DNA of 64,000 bases from an uncultured Eisenbergiella sp. Its GTDB lineage: Bacteria; Bacillota; Clostridia; Lachnospirales; Lachnospiraceae. A program made the position numbers and the translations under genes. The notes beneath the pieces were generated by a model. That model saw nothing but the letters and a program-made list of their open reading frames with translations. It did no database searches and was not told where the DNA came from. The stretch lies in the NCBI GenBank assembly GCA_947630215.1, contig CANRGX010000007.1, positions 1 through 64,000 on the forward strand, in the 5' to 3' direction. Positions 37,001 through 46,881 of this stretch are shown here, one piece after another; the first letter of the stretch is position 1, and every line of letters begins with the position of its first letter.

Positions 37001-38146
37001 TTAGTCATTTGACCATTTGAGATCAATAAATTTCTTCTGAATATCGAACTTCCAGATTTCATCCTGATGAAGGATATCCAAAAACATCCGCGTACTATTT
37101 CCCATTCCGAAATGTTTCCCGGAAAAACGATATTGCTCCACCTTCCTTATCGCATTTTTAATATCCTCTTTATCTTCTTTTACATGCTGTATATTTTTTA
37201 TCGCATTCTCATCATATCTTCCGCTTTGCCGGCTCCCTATATCAATAGACGGGATGCCGTATATCTCGCTTTCCCTGATCCCTGCGCTTGAATTTCCGAT
37301 AATAAATTTTGCATTTTTCAATAAAGTAAGAAAATATTCAAACCGGATACTGGGAAATACACGAAAGCGTTTACTGTTGCTAAATTTTTTGTATTCTTCC
37401 AATATAATCTCGGAGCCCAAATCATTATTCGGATAAATGACAATATAGTTTTCACCCGATTCAAGGACCGCACCGACAACCCGGCTGATTCTATCGGATA
37501 TAGATTCGTATTCCGTGGTCACCGGATGGTACATCAAAATACCGTACTCCTCAAACGGAATGTCATAGCGCTTTTTACACATGGGAAAAGCAGGCAGATG
37601 AGGGGACAACATGATATCAATATCCGGAGAACCGATAACATATATTCTTGCTTCCTCCTCTCCCAACTGAATCAGCCTGTTTCTGGCCTCGTTGTTACAG
37701 ACCATATGTATATGGGCAAACTTGGATATGGCATGACGGATAGACTCATCAATGGTCCCTGAAAGCTCTCCGCCCTCGATATGAATCACCCGTACATTCT
37801 TTAACGCACCGACAATGGCGCCGGCAAGGGCCTCTATGCGGTCCCCGTGAACAACGATCATATCAATCCCTACTTTTTGTATATAACCGCTCAGTTCACA
37901 GATTACATCTCCCAGATTGTAACTCATATCATTTGTCAGCGCCAAGCCAAATGCCAGATATATATTTTCATAATGGTCCTTTTCGATTTCCCGAAACGTA
38001 TTACCAAACTGCGGAAGCAGATGCATACCGGATACAAAAACAAAAACTTCAAAATCCTCATCTTCATCCACAGCACGAAGCAGACTCTTTATTTTCCCGT
38101 AATCCGCACGGGTGCCGGTTATAAATAATACCTTTTTTCGCATCAT
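37001..38146 (-). CDS. neuC: UDP-N-acetylglucosamine 2-epimerase, hydrolysing (NeuC type)
   Basis: KVLFITGTRADYGKIKSLLRAV ... VIHIEGGELSGTIDESIRHAISKFAHIHMVCN ... IIGNSSAGIRESEIYGIPSIDIGSRQSGR. Confidence 0.93.
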   Translation of the reverse strand: MMRKKVLFITGTRADYGKIKSLLRAVDEDEDFEVFVFVSGMHLLPQFGNTFREIEKDHYENIYLAFGLALTNDMSYNLGDVICELSGYIQKVGIDMIVVHGDRIEALAGAIVGALKNVRVIHIEGGELSGTIDESIRHAISKFAHIHMVCNNEARNRLIQLGEEEARIYVIGSPDIDIMLSPHLPAFPMCKKRYDIPFEEYGILMYHPVTTEYESISDRISRVVGAVLESGENYIVIYPNNDLGSEIILEEYKKFSNSKRFRVFPSIRFEYFLTLLKNAKFIIGNSSAGIRESEIYGIPSIDIGSRQSGRYDENAIKNIQHVKEDKEDIKNAIRKVEQYRFSGKHFGMGNSTRMFLDILHQDEIWKFDIQKKFIDLKWSND

Positions 38147-38153
38147 ACCCCCG

Positions 38154-39200
38154 TTACTCTGCCTTTATCATAGAATATTGCAGCTGTATATCCCGTTCGA
38201 TATCACAGGCCGCGCGCCGCCCAAGTATACTTTCATATTCTTCCGCCAGGATCCCTCCGACACCCGGCCGCTTTACCCATAAATTCTCCCTTGTGAAAGG
38301 TTCCCCGGCTTTTACCGGTTCAATGGTAACAACAGATGCAAAGGCAAAGTCCTCCGTCACTTTTTCTTCTCGAATAGCTTTTTTCTCTCCGTTGAGCATA
38401 AGCGGGATCTCGTCTGCCGCAGCAACAAGCTCCCTCAATCTCTGCTCATCCATAGAACACACGATATCCGGGCCGGTTCGTTCCATTTTATCTGTAAAAT
38501 GCCGTTCCACCAGACATGCGCCCAGAGCCATTGCTGCAATGCAGGCATTGTTATTCAGCGTGTGATCGGAAAGCCCAATCGGAGTATCCGGAAATTCCCG
38601 CATCATTTCCTGCATGGCCCCGAGTCTGACCCATTCCGGCCTGGTCGGATATAAATTGGTCGTATGCATAAGCGCATATGCGACGCCATGCTTTTCCAAT
38701 ATGTTTACCGCCTTAGCAATACTTTTGATATCATTCATCCCTGTAGATACAATCATCGGTTTATGAAACTGCGCCACATATTCGACCAAAGGATAATTGT
38801 TTAGCTCCCCGGATCCAATTTTATATGCCTGTACGCCAAATCTCTCAAGACGTTCGGCCGCTGCTCTGGAAAACGGCGTGCTTAAAAAAAGCATCCCCAG
38901 AGATTCTGTGTATCGCTTCAGTTCTTTTTCATCCTCCTCCGATAAAGCGCACCTTTTCATAATCTCATAAATCGACACATCGGAATTCCCCGGAATAACG
39001 GACTTTGCCGCATGGCTCATTTCATCGTCTACAATATGTGTCTGATGCTTGATCAATTTCGCGCCCGCCCTATGTGCCGCATCCACCATCAGCTTGGCAA
39101 CCTCAAGGCTGCCCTCGTGATTGATTCCAATCTCCGGAATTACCAAAGGCGTGCATCCTATTCCGACTTCAACAGATCCGATAAAAAATTTTTTTTGCAC
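38154..39200 (-). CDS. neuB: N-acetylneuraminate synthase with C-terminal SAF domain
   Basis: [45 protein letters not shown] ... [17 protein letters not shown] ... STGMND; C-terminal [18 protein letters not shown]. Confidence 0.94.
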   Translation of the reverse strand: MQKKFFIGSVEVGIGCTPLVIPEIGINHEGSLEVAKLMVDAAHRAGAKLIKHQTHIVDDEMSHAAKSVIPGNSDVSIYEIMKRCALSEEDEKELKRYTESLGMLFLSTPFSRAAAERLERFGVQAYKIGSGELNNYPLVEYVAQFHKPMIVSTGMNDIKSIAKAVNILEKHGVAYALMHTTNLYPTRPEWVRLGAMQEMMREFPDTPIGLSDHTLNNNACIAAMALGACLVERHFTDKMERTGPDIVCSMDEQRLRELVAAADEIPLMLNGEKKAIREEKVTEDFAFASVVTIEPVKAGEPFTRENLWVKRPGVGGILAEEYESILGRRAACDIERDIQLQYSMIKAE

Positions 39201-40570
39201 TTTATTTTCCTCCCAAACATAACAGTCAAAACAGAAACGTAGGAAACCAGGACCAAATATCGAACGATTGTATGGCTATATAAAAATGCGCATATGCCGG
39301 AGGCCGCAAAACCAAGTACAACCGTTAATAACACCTTTTTATAACTGTATACCCCTGCATATCCCAGTCGGGCAACCAGAACCATATGAATCACCAAAAG
39401 CCACAAATAACCGGCCAGAGTCGTATAGGCGGCGGCGGTGTACCCGAATCTGGGAATGAAAACATAATTCAGTATCAAATTCAACAGCGCAGCAGATACG
39501 CTGGCAAATGCCATCCCCACTGTTTTCTTCTTGCATTGCTCTACGTTTACGAACATGGTATATAAGAATTGGCACACACACCCAAGCATTACCGGCGGCA
39601 TAACATATACGGCTTCCATATAGGAACGTCCGCCCATGATCCACAGGATTTCCGGAGCAATCAACATAACGGCTAAACTGCAGCAGGCAAAAACGTCTAT
39701 ATATTTAAAGGAAAAAAGCCGAATTTGATCATACTCCTCATTGGCAAGTTTTTCTGCAAGCCATGGGCTATATGCCATATTGCATGCCGTCAGTAATAAC
39801 ATCATGATAAGTCCGCAGTTGTATGCGAGACCGTATAAAGCGGTTTTCTCTGTTCCGCAAAAAAAGGTAATCATCAGTCTGTCCGTTGAATGAAGCACAA
39901 TCAACGATAAGGAATGCGGAATATACGGCAGCCCGATTTGTAACGCATATTTCCAACTGGACAGATAAATTCTCTTTTTTCTATGTGCAAAAAACAGGAA
40001 TAGCGCTCCGCCCAAAAAAATTGTTCCGACGGCCATTCCCAGAATAACGGCAGTCAGTTTATTTTCCAGAATAAGGGAAAATATAAGCGGGAAAATCAAA
40101 CTGCATACAGAGACAATTATACTGATCAGCGCATTCTTTTTATATGCAAAGCAGAATCTTTCCCTTGCCTGGAACAAATCCACCGCAGGGGAAAAAAGCA
40201 GATACAACATCATGATATTCAGATGCTGCCTTTCAATTCCAAAAAAAGGTTCCAGATATTCCCAAAAAATATTGAAAAAAACGGTCCATCCTGCTACGGA
40301 CATGAAACTGAGCAATAATACAGAAAAAATATAACTGTCAAACGTATCTGCGTAATCATACTTAGCACAGACCATTGTTGAAGATAGATTTAACGTAACA
40401 AGGATCGTCAAAATAGCCAACAGAGAAGTATAATTATTGTAGATTCCATATGATTGTTTGGTCAGGATACGCGTAAAAATCGGAATCGTCAAGTAACTGA
40501 TCCCGCGTACTAAAACATAAGAAAGCGTATACCATACTCCCGATTTTAAAGCTTTTATATTATTGTTCAT
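39158..40570 (-). CDS. Oligosaccharide flippase (Wzx-like) 2
   Basis: [46 protein letters not shown] is typical of polysaccharide flippases. Confidence 0.9.
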   Translation of the reverse strand: MNNNIKALKSGVWYTLSYVLVRGISYLTIPIFTRILTKQSYGIYNNYTSLLAILTILVTLNLSSTMVCAKYDYADTFDSYIFSVLLLSFMSVAGWTVFFNIFWEYLEPFFGIERQHLNIMMLYLLFSPAVDLFQARERFCFAYKKNALISIIVSVCSLIFPLIFSLILENKLTAVILGMAVGTIFLGGALFLFFAHRKKRIYLSSWKYALQIGLPYIPHSLSLIVLHSTDRLMITFFCGTEKTALYGLAYNCGLIMMLLLTACNMAYSPWLAEKLANEEYDQIRLFSFKYIDVFACCSLAVMLIAPEILWIMGGRSYMEAVYVMPPVMLGCVCQFLYTMFVNVEQCKKKTVGMAFASVSAALLNLILNYVFIPRFGYTAAAYTTLAGYLWLLVIHMVLVARLGYAGVYSYKKVLLTVVLGFAASGICAFLYSHTIVRYLVLVSYVSVLTVMFGRKIKCKKNFLSDLLKSE

Positions 40571-40603
40571 AGTTTTCCTGTCTTTATAATACTCTTTCCT
40601 TTG

Positions 40604-42670
40604 CTAACTTAATTTTACAATAATCACTTCTTCATTCTCATACACAATACTTGAGGCTTCTAAAATATTTAAAATTGTTTCTTTATTTTCCGCAAAGGTC
40701 AAAAAGTAATCCACATCCTCATCGATCAACACTTCTATAGCCTGTTCATCTCCCTGTGCCGCGTCCATGATAATTTGATTATCTTTTTTCCAAATGCGGC
40801 GCTCTCCTATAATCCCAAAAGGATATTGGTAAAACATGGTGTCTTTTTGTAAATTTGCAGTAATTATGGCATAGTCCTCTGTATTCGACTTAATCCATAA
40901 TGCCGCTTCATATTCTTTCTCTGTAATAAGAATATTACCGTTCTCGTACGATGGCAGATCCGCGATCAGATCACATCTCGGCTCGCTATGATTATAAACC
41001 ATATATTTTGTCTGGTTTCTTTCTCCGCTGATTACCGATATTATTTTTGTGAGGCCCGACTCCATCGGGTAAAAAAAAGAATTGGAGCATACAAAATACC
41101 AGCTTCCAATCAAAAGGAGCAGCATAGCTCCAATCGGCTGTATCCTTTTCATTTTAGAATGTGCTTTTAAGAAATCACCCTCCATAAATTCTTCTATAAC
41201 TTTTAAAGAGAAACCTATTCCATACGGAATACCGGCCATTATAAAATACATTTGCGAATAGCCGCCCAGTTTTAATGCTCTTGTCAATATTACTCCGGTT
41301 ATAAATCCACAGAGTGTAATGATATCGACAACATCCGTTTTCCTATAATTAACCGCCAGGAGTACAACTGCAGCACAGAATAAGACAAATACTGCCGGCT
41401 GCGCCTTTAATACATAAAACAGCGAAAAAACAAATTCTCCAACAATGGGCAACTTGCTTGTAACCGAATAAACAGAAATCAACTCCGGTCTATCAGCCAA
41501 AAGCGATCTCCCCGTCCCTCCTCCCACAAAAGAGGCCGCTTTTGAAGCTGCTCCGCCTATAGGGCCGCTGACAACAAGGATATATAGCTTCAGGAAAAGC
41601 GAAAGCAAAACGCTTCCATATACGAATCCGCCAACAAGATTTCTTTTTTTCGGAATCAATACCCAACATACGCATGTTATGCCTATCATCAGCAATACGA
41701 TTGCTGCAATCGGTCCCTTGGTGCCAACACAGGTGAAGAAGCATATCAGTATGGCGGCAAATAATCTCCAGTTGAACCTGACTTCCTTAATCTGCTTCAT
41801 CCAGAAAGCCATTGTCAGCAGCCCGAATGCCGTACCTACATCGTAACCAAAGGGAGAGGTAAACAGATGGGAAATTATCGTCACCCTGACAAGCTGTTCG
41901 TCTCCTGTCGTAAACAACGCAAGAATCATTCCAAACGCAATATATGAGGGTTTTCTCAATACTGTCTTAAAAAAGCAATATGCTGCGCACACCAGCAATA
42001 TCGCTGACTGAACAAATGAAAACCCAAACACAAAACCATTAATGGGAATGCCCGTACACATACACACGACAGCTCCCTGCATACTGGAGAAATAATGGTA
42101 ATAATACGGGGCACCGATAATTCTGTAGTCTTCCGGGGGAAATTTCTTTGATAAACTGACAATATCTCCTGCCCAATAGAAAGAATCCCGATAATATGTA
42201 TTAAATCCCAGCAGCCCGGGACTCATATTATTTGCAGCGGAAACAAAAAACTGAAACAGTAAAACAAAAAGCAAGAAAAGATAGACAAAATTCTTCTTCT
42301 TTCTATCCAGTCTGCAAATTTGTTTCAAATGACCCGACTTAATCAAATATATAAAAGACAAAATACTGATGCAGTATAAGGATATTATCAGAGGTGTTTT
42401 TCCATAGAGGGGAAAAACAATCAAATAAAGAATTATATTAAAAGCATATCCAAATGCGTACGATATACCGAAGGTTTCCCAAAAATCCAAATTTTCAATA
42501 TCAATCAATTTGAGTACGGCATACCCAACGGTTAAAATCCCGAACGTTTGAAACAGGAGAAAAATAAGCGCATAAACTACGGAAATTTCTTGAAAAAAGG
42601 CGCTGATTCCACAATACACCAATAAAAGCAAAACGCTTATCATAACAGGGATTCTCAACCTGGCTTTCAT
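40604..42670 (-). CDS. Large polytopic membrane protein of polysaccharide locus (function uncertain)
   Basis: Long hydrophobic N-terminal two thirds with soluble C-terminus; genomic context. Confidence 0.55.
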   Translation of the reverse strand: MKARLRIPVMISVLLLLVYCGISAFFQEISVVYALIFLLFQTFGILTVGYAVLKLIDIENLDFWETFGISYAFGYAFNIILYLIVFPLYGKTPLIISLYCISILSFIYLIKSGHLKQICRLDRKKKNFVYLFLLFVLLFQFFVSAANNMSPGLLGFNTYYRDSFYWAGDIVSLSKKFPPEDYRIIGAPYYYHYFSSMQGAVVCMCTGIPINGFVFGFSFVQSAILLVCAAYCFFKTVLRKPSYIAFGMILALFTTGDEQLVRVTIISHLFTSPFGYDVGTAFGLLTMAFWMKQIKEVRFNWRLFAAILICFFTCVGTKGPIAAIVLLMIGITCVCWVLIPKKRNLVGGFVYGSVLLSLFLKLYILVVSGPIGGAASKAASFVGGGTGRSLLADRPELISVYSVTSKLPIVGEFVFSLFYVLKAQPAVFVLFCAAVVLLAVNYRKTDVVDIITLCGFITGVILTRALKLGGYSQMYFIMAGIPYGIGFSLKVIEEFMEGDFLKAHSKMKRIQPIGAMLLLLIGSWYFVCSNSFFYPMESGLTKIISVISGERNQTKYMVYNHSEPRCDLIADLPSYENGNILITEKEYEAALWIKSNTEDYAIITANLQKDTMFYQYPFGIIGERRIWKKDNQIIMDAAQGDEQAIEVLIDEDVDYFLTFAENKETILNILEASSIVYENEEVIIVKLS

Positions 42671-42683
42671 GCTTCTCTCCTAT

Positions 42684-43814
42684 TTACGTATCTATTACGA
42701 TCCAGTTTTCTTCCTGCAGTTCCATGATCTTACTTGTCCAGTTCAAAACGCTGTGATATGACTTTGATTGAATATTTTTAAAATACACTACTTTGAATTG
42801 ACGGTTCTCTCTGCATGCTTTCAGCAACAAGGTAGATACAGATAAAAATAACAACGGCGTTTCCGGAAATAAATCAAGAACCTCCTCTCCAGATATCGAC
42901 ATATAATCTGCCTTGACATTCAAATCGTCCCATTGATAAGGATATTCTTCTCTCGGGTGCGGTTTTATCAGGATGGCCTTATCTGCATATTCTTTTTTTA
43001 ACCATTTATGCAAAAATTCATAGATATAGTCTGCATGATAGTTTTCAACGAACGGCGCAGAGAAAATAATAAGGTCATATTTCTTTTCCGCTTCCCTTAT
43101 TCCTGCTTCCGGTTTTTGTTTCCTTTCCGTTTCATCTGCAAATAACTGTTTTATTTTCTTATAATTTCTATATTTCAGTTTGTCAGGAAGGCTGCTGTAT
43201 TTTATTATGCTGGAATCGCACTTCATTCTATATTGATACCCGTGGCTCACGAAATTCATAATATTCAGCTTGGCCAGGATGAAATAGAGTATCTGTTCCC
43301 AATTCACAACATTCCGTATATGAAAAAGCGGAGCATAGTCAGATAGTCCTTCTTCCATACATATTAGAATTTTTTTCGTCCCAATTCCAATGTTGATAAA
43401 TGTGTTTTCAATACTATTGCACCTTGAATGCACGATGATTTTTTTGTAATCCGTTTTTCCCGTAATACTCTCAATCAGTTTTTTGTCATAAAGATCACGC
43501 TTCCGGAAAAGATTCAGGAAAAAATAATTTACTACAATCTTTATTTTCTCTAACACCGGCAAATCCATTCTTCCATTTTCAACAACATATACATTCGAAA
43601 AAAAACCGCACTTCAAGCATTCGTTATACATTATATTTACTATTCTTTTTCCGGTGTTCCCAACGGTAAACGGAATGATTACAGCCTCCCATATCCCCTC
43701 CGGGTACATAGAATGATACCATTTTGTTTGAAAAAGCATATATTGGTTAGGAATGGCCACTAAAACTCTGTCTTCCTTTCCGATTTTTTCTTCATCTATC
43801 CCGTTTACACGCAT
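42684..43814 (-). CDS. Putative sialyltransferase/polysialyltransferase-like GT-B protein
   Basis: ILICMEEGLSDYAP resembles the D/E-D/E-G motif and ILIKPHPREEYP the HP motif of bacterial sialyltransferases; later SVSTLLLKA. Adjacent to the neuB/C/A genes. Confidence 0.7.
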   Translation of the reverse strand: MRVNGIDEEKIGKEDRVLVAIPNQYMLFQTKWYHSMYPEGIWEAVIIPFTVGNTGKRIVNIMYNECLKCGFFSNVYVVENGRMDLPVLEKIKIVVNYFFLNLFRKRDLYDKKLIESITGKTDYKKIIVHSRCNSIENTFINIGIGTKKILICMEEGLSDYAPLFHIRNVVNWEQILYFILAKLNIMNFVSHGYQYRMKCDSSIIKYSSLPDKLKYRNYKKIKQLFADETERKQKPEAGIREAEKKYDLIIFSAPFVENYHADYIYEFLHKWLKKEYADKAILIKPHPREEYPYQWDDLNVKADYMSISGEEVLDLFPETPLLFLSVSTLLLKACRENRQFKVVYFKNIQSKSYHSVLNWTSKIMELQEENWIVIDT

Positions 43815-43857
43815 AATGACTCCTATATATGAAATACCGGCATATGCTGGCTCAAAA

Positions 43858-44886
43858 TTACATCTCCACCAGTTGATAGATCAGGGCCGTCAGTTTATAC
43901 AATTTAAAACGGCTGTATCTTAATAATTGAATACACAAATTTTCATTTGCGTAATAAACATCTGCTGACTGCATCTTCAGTTTTTGATCATACGCTATCA
44001 TTTCTTCCTTTTTCACTTTGTTATTGTAACTTAATAAAACTGCATAAATCCCCTGAATATGGTTATTGATGTATCGTACATAAAACCTACATTGGTTTTC
44101 TGTCAATTTATCCTTATTCTGATTGTAATATGCGACCAGCCAATCTGCGACATCCATATACTGGCCATGGTTTTTCCGCCGGCTCTCCATAGCCACGCTC
44201 TGTCCGTCCCTTCCCAGCCAATATCGGCATATCGTCCAGTCCACATAGGTAACCGTTTTGGCATACCACAAAGAATAGAGGACATACTCTGTATCAATAT
44301 AAAAATGATGACAGTGGCACCGCACATTTGCCTTTTGTAAAACAGTATTCCTTATAAAATAATTGTGCATTCCAAACAGCGGGATCTGCTTTCCAAGATA
44401 GTCGTCCAATAATACTTCCCGGAAGCTTGGCAAGTTCTTAATTTTCCCTGCGTCTACTACTTTTTTCCCTTTTAATCCCTTAATTCCCCCGCCCTGAAGC
44501 ACCTTATCATCGGAATCTACTGTAACCATATCTGCGACGATCAAATCCGATTCGCATTTTTTCATATATTGTATAAGTTTGACATAATTCTCCGTATCCA
44601 CCCAATCATCAGCATCGGAAAGATATACATACTTTCCCGTTACCGCCTGTATACAGCTATTGATAGCGGAACCATGGCCCCCGTTTTCCTGGTGTATTAC
44701 TTTGACGACATCCGGATATCCGCTTTTATAATCATCCGCAATTTGGGCAGTACCGTCCGTCGAACCGTCGTCAACAATAATGATTTCTACGTCGTCTAAA
44801 ATCCGTTTATCCAATAATGTGGTCATGATTTTATTTAAATACTTTTCTGCGTTATAGGCCGCAATTCCTACGCTCAATATCTTCAT
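43858..44886 (-). CDS. Glycosyltransferase family 2 protein
   Basis: ILSVGIAAYNAEKYLNKIMTTLLDKRILDDVEIIIVDDGSTDGTAQIADDY ... LSDADDWVD. Confidence 0.92.
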   Translation of the reverse strand: MKILSVGIAAYNAEKYLNKIMTTLLDKRILDDVEIIIVDDGSTDGTAQIADDYKSGYPDVVKVIHQENGGHGSAINSCIQAVTGKYVYLSDADDWVDTENYVKLIQYMKKCESDLIVADMVTVDSDDKVLQGGGIKGLKGKKVVDAGKIKNLPSFREVLLDDYLGKQIPLFGMHNYFIRNTVLQKANVRCHCHHFYIDTEYVLYSLWYAKTVTYVDWTICRYWLGRDGQSVAMESRRKNHGQYMDVADWLVAYYNQNKDKLTENQCRFYVRYINNHIQGIYAVLLSYNNKVKKEEMIAYDQKLKMQSADVYYANENLCIQLLRYSRFKLYKLTALIYQLVEM

Positions 44887-44914
44887 GTTCTTTCTCCTGT
44901 CTGCAATCATCCTT

Positions 44915-45820
44915 CTACTCTCCAAATGAATACATTTCCAGCTGCTTTCTAAAGCCTGCATTGGTATGATATTCATTCAGATAATATTCCCACAGCCGTT
45001 CTATGCCGCCGGTAAGATCGGTAAATGTAAATTCTCCTATTTCTGCAAGCAGCCTTGTGTTATCACCCGTATATGGCAGCTTATCCCCCCCTTGGCGTAT
45101 GCGGACGGGAAATCCTCTCCCGCACCTTTGTCCTATCAAATCCGCTATCTTGGAAAGTCTGACGGCACTTCCCGTACACACATTATAATCATGATATTCA
45201 GGGGTATGTTCAATATACCAAATCATAAGCCGGCGCAAATCATCGATATACAGATAATCAAATTCCATATCCTGATAAATGGAAATCGGAAACCCTCTTA
45301 ATATTCGGCACATATTATTCGAGATAAACCGCCGGTTCCATTCCTCATATTTCCCATATACGCCAAAGAGACGCAGATTATATATATTTTCTGACTTTCT
45401 TGCACTCTGGTTCATAATATATTTGGAAAACCCATAGGCATCCTGCGGAATGTGTGTCCCAAAGTATCCTTCCGACATATTGGGGATATAGTGCTGCGTA
45501 TCAAATTCTGCCCCCGAGCCAAAATAGTACAGCTTTTTATAGAGCTGGCTGCACCGTGCAAGATTCCAATACATTCTCAAATTTCCGTACAAAATGTCAT
45601 ACGGATTTACATTCTCTTTATTGATTCTGGTATTATTTGTATTGGCACAGTGAATTACCGTATCAAAAGAATGTTCCTCCAAATACTGTGCGGTCTTTTC
45701 CGTGTCCAGCAGATCCAGTTCATAACGGGACGGCGCGTATACCTGATACTGCTCTTTCAGACCTTCCGCCAGATTCCTGCCAATGAATCCACCGCCGCCT
45801 GTTACTAAAATCTTTTGCAT
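44915..45820 (-). CDS. NAD-dependent epimerase/dehydratase/reductase (extended SDR)
   Basis: MQKILVTGGGGFIGRNLAEGLKEQY ... YGFSKYIMNQ (YxxxK) ... NLRLFGVYGKYE. Confidence 0.9.
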   Translation of the reverse strand: MQKILVTGGGGFIGRNLAEGLKEQYQVYAPSRYELDLLDTEKTAQYLEEHSFDTVIHCANTNNTRINKENVNPYDILYGNLRMYWNLARCSQLYKKLYYFGSGAEFDTQHYIPNMSEGYFGTHIPQDAYGFSKYIMNQSARKSENIYNLRLFGVYGKYEEWNRRFISNNMCRILRGFPISIYQDMEFDYLYIDDLRRLMIWYIEHTPEYHDYNVCTGSAVRLSKIADLIGQRCGRGFPVRIRQGGDKLPYTGDNTRLLAEIGEFTFTDLTGGIERLWEYYLNEYHTNAGFRKQLEMYSFGE

Positions 45821-45862
45821 TCTTTTCCCCTTAAAACCGTCCGCCATACTGTAAAATTCCCG

Positions 45863-46822
45863 TCAGATACCGGCCGAATCTTCCGTTTCAAAATTGATTT
45901 CTTCCGTTGTAACCACATCAGGCAATGTGGACACCCGGTTCAATACTTCTCCCACATATTCCCCCAGGATCCCCAAAATAAAAATCTGTACGGATCCCAG
46001 GAAAAACATGCCGATCAATATCGGCGCAGTTCCCGCTTGAAAGCTGTGCCACCAGATCAGTTTTAGGACCAGGTAAACCAGCCCGATCACAAAACTAAAA
46101 AAGGAAAGTCCCAATCCCACAACTGTCATAATACGAATAGGCGCGGTTGAAGTGGTAACGAGAGAATTGACGGCAAAACTCAGATACCTCCATACATTAT
46201 AAGAGGATTTCCCACTTTTCCTCTTTTTCTGCGCGTAGGGGATCAGCTTCACCTCACATCCCATGTCTGCAATAGCAAACCGTAATTGAAAATCATAGTC
46301 TGTTTTCATATACCTTTCCAGAATATCTCTGTCGCAAAGAGTAATGCCTGATATATGCTCATATTGCGGTACATTGGATAAATTTTTTATAATCCTATAA
46401 TAAAAATGACGAAGGGCATATTTTATTTTTCCTTCCTCAGAACTGGTCTTCTGTCCGCAAACAATCTTATACCCTTCTTCCCAGCATTTTAAAAAATCAG
46501 GGATCAGCTCCGGCGGATCCTGAAAATCACAGGCAATAATAACCAGGACGTCACCGGTTACATATCTTGAGGCATTTTTGAAGGATCTGCCGTCTGTTCC
46601 GTAATTCCTGCTGTTCATCAGGACCTTAATATGCCTATCCTGAGACGCAAGTTCACGTAAAATTTCCTTTGTGCCATCGGTAGAACAGTTATCGGTAAAT
46701 ATTATCTCATACTCGTATGGGAGCTTTTGCATAATATCAGTCAGGGTTTCTGCCATATCCCGAACATTTCCCACTTCATTATAGCAGGGAACGGATATAC
46801 TTACTTTTTTCATAACCATCAT
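45863..46822 (-). CDS. Membrane-anchored family 2 glycosyltransferase (GtrB/DPMS-like)
   Basis: VSISVPCYNEVGNVRDMAETLTDIM ... FTDNCSTDGTKEIL ... IACDFQDPPELIPDF, with two C-terminal TM segments. Confidence 0.92.
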   Translation of the reverse strand: MMVMKKVSISVPCYNEVGNVRDMAETLTDIMQKLPYEYEIIFTDNCSTDGTKEILRELASQDRHIKVLMNSRNYGTDGRSFKNASRYVTGDVLVIIACDFQDPPELIPDFLKCWEEGYKIVCGQKTSSEEGKIKYALRHFYYRIIKNLSNVPQYEHISGITLCDRDILERYMKTDYDFQLRFAIADMGCEVKLIPYAQKKRKSGKSSYNVWRYLSFAVNSLVTTSTAPIRIMTVVGLGLSFFSFVIGLVYLVLKLIWWHSFQAGTAPILIGMFFLGSVQIFILGILGEYVGEVLNRVSTLPDVVTTEEINFETEDSAGI

Positions 46823-46881
46823 CTCCTGTATAAGATACCAATAGAACTGTGTGCTCCATAGTCCCGGCGTATCATGGATCC

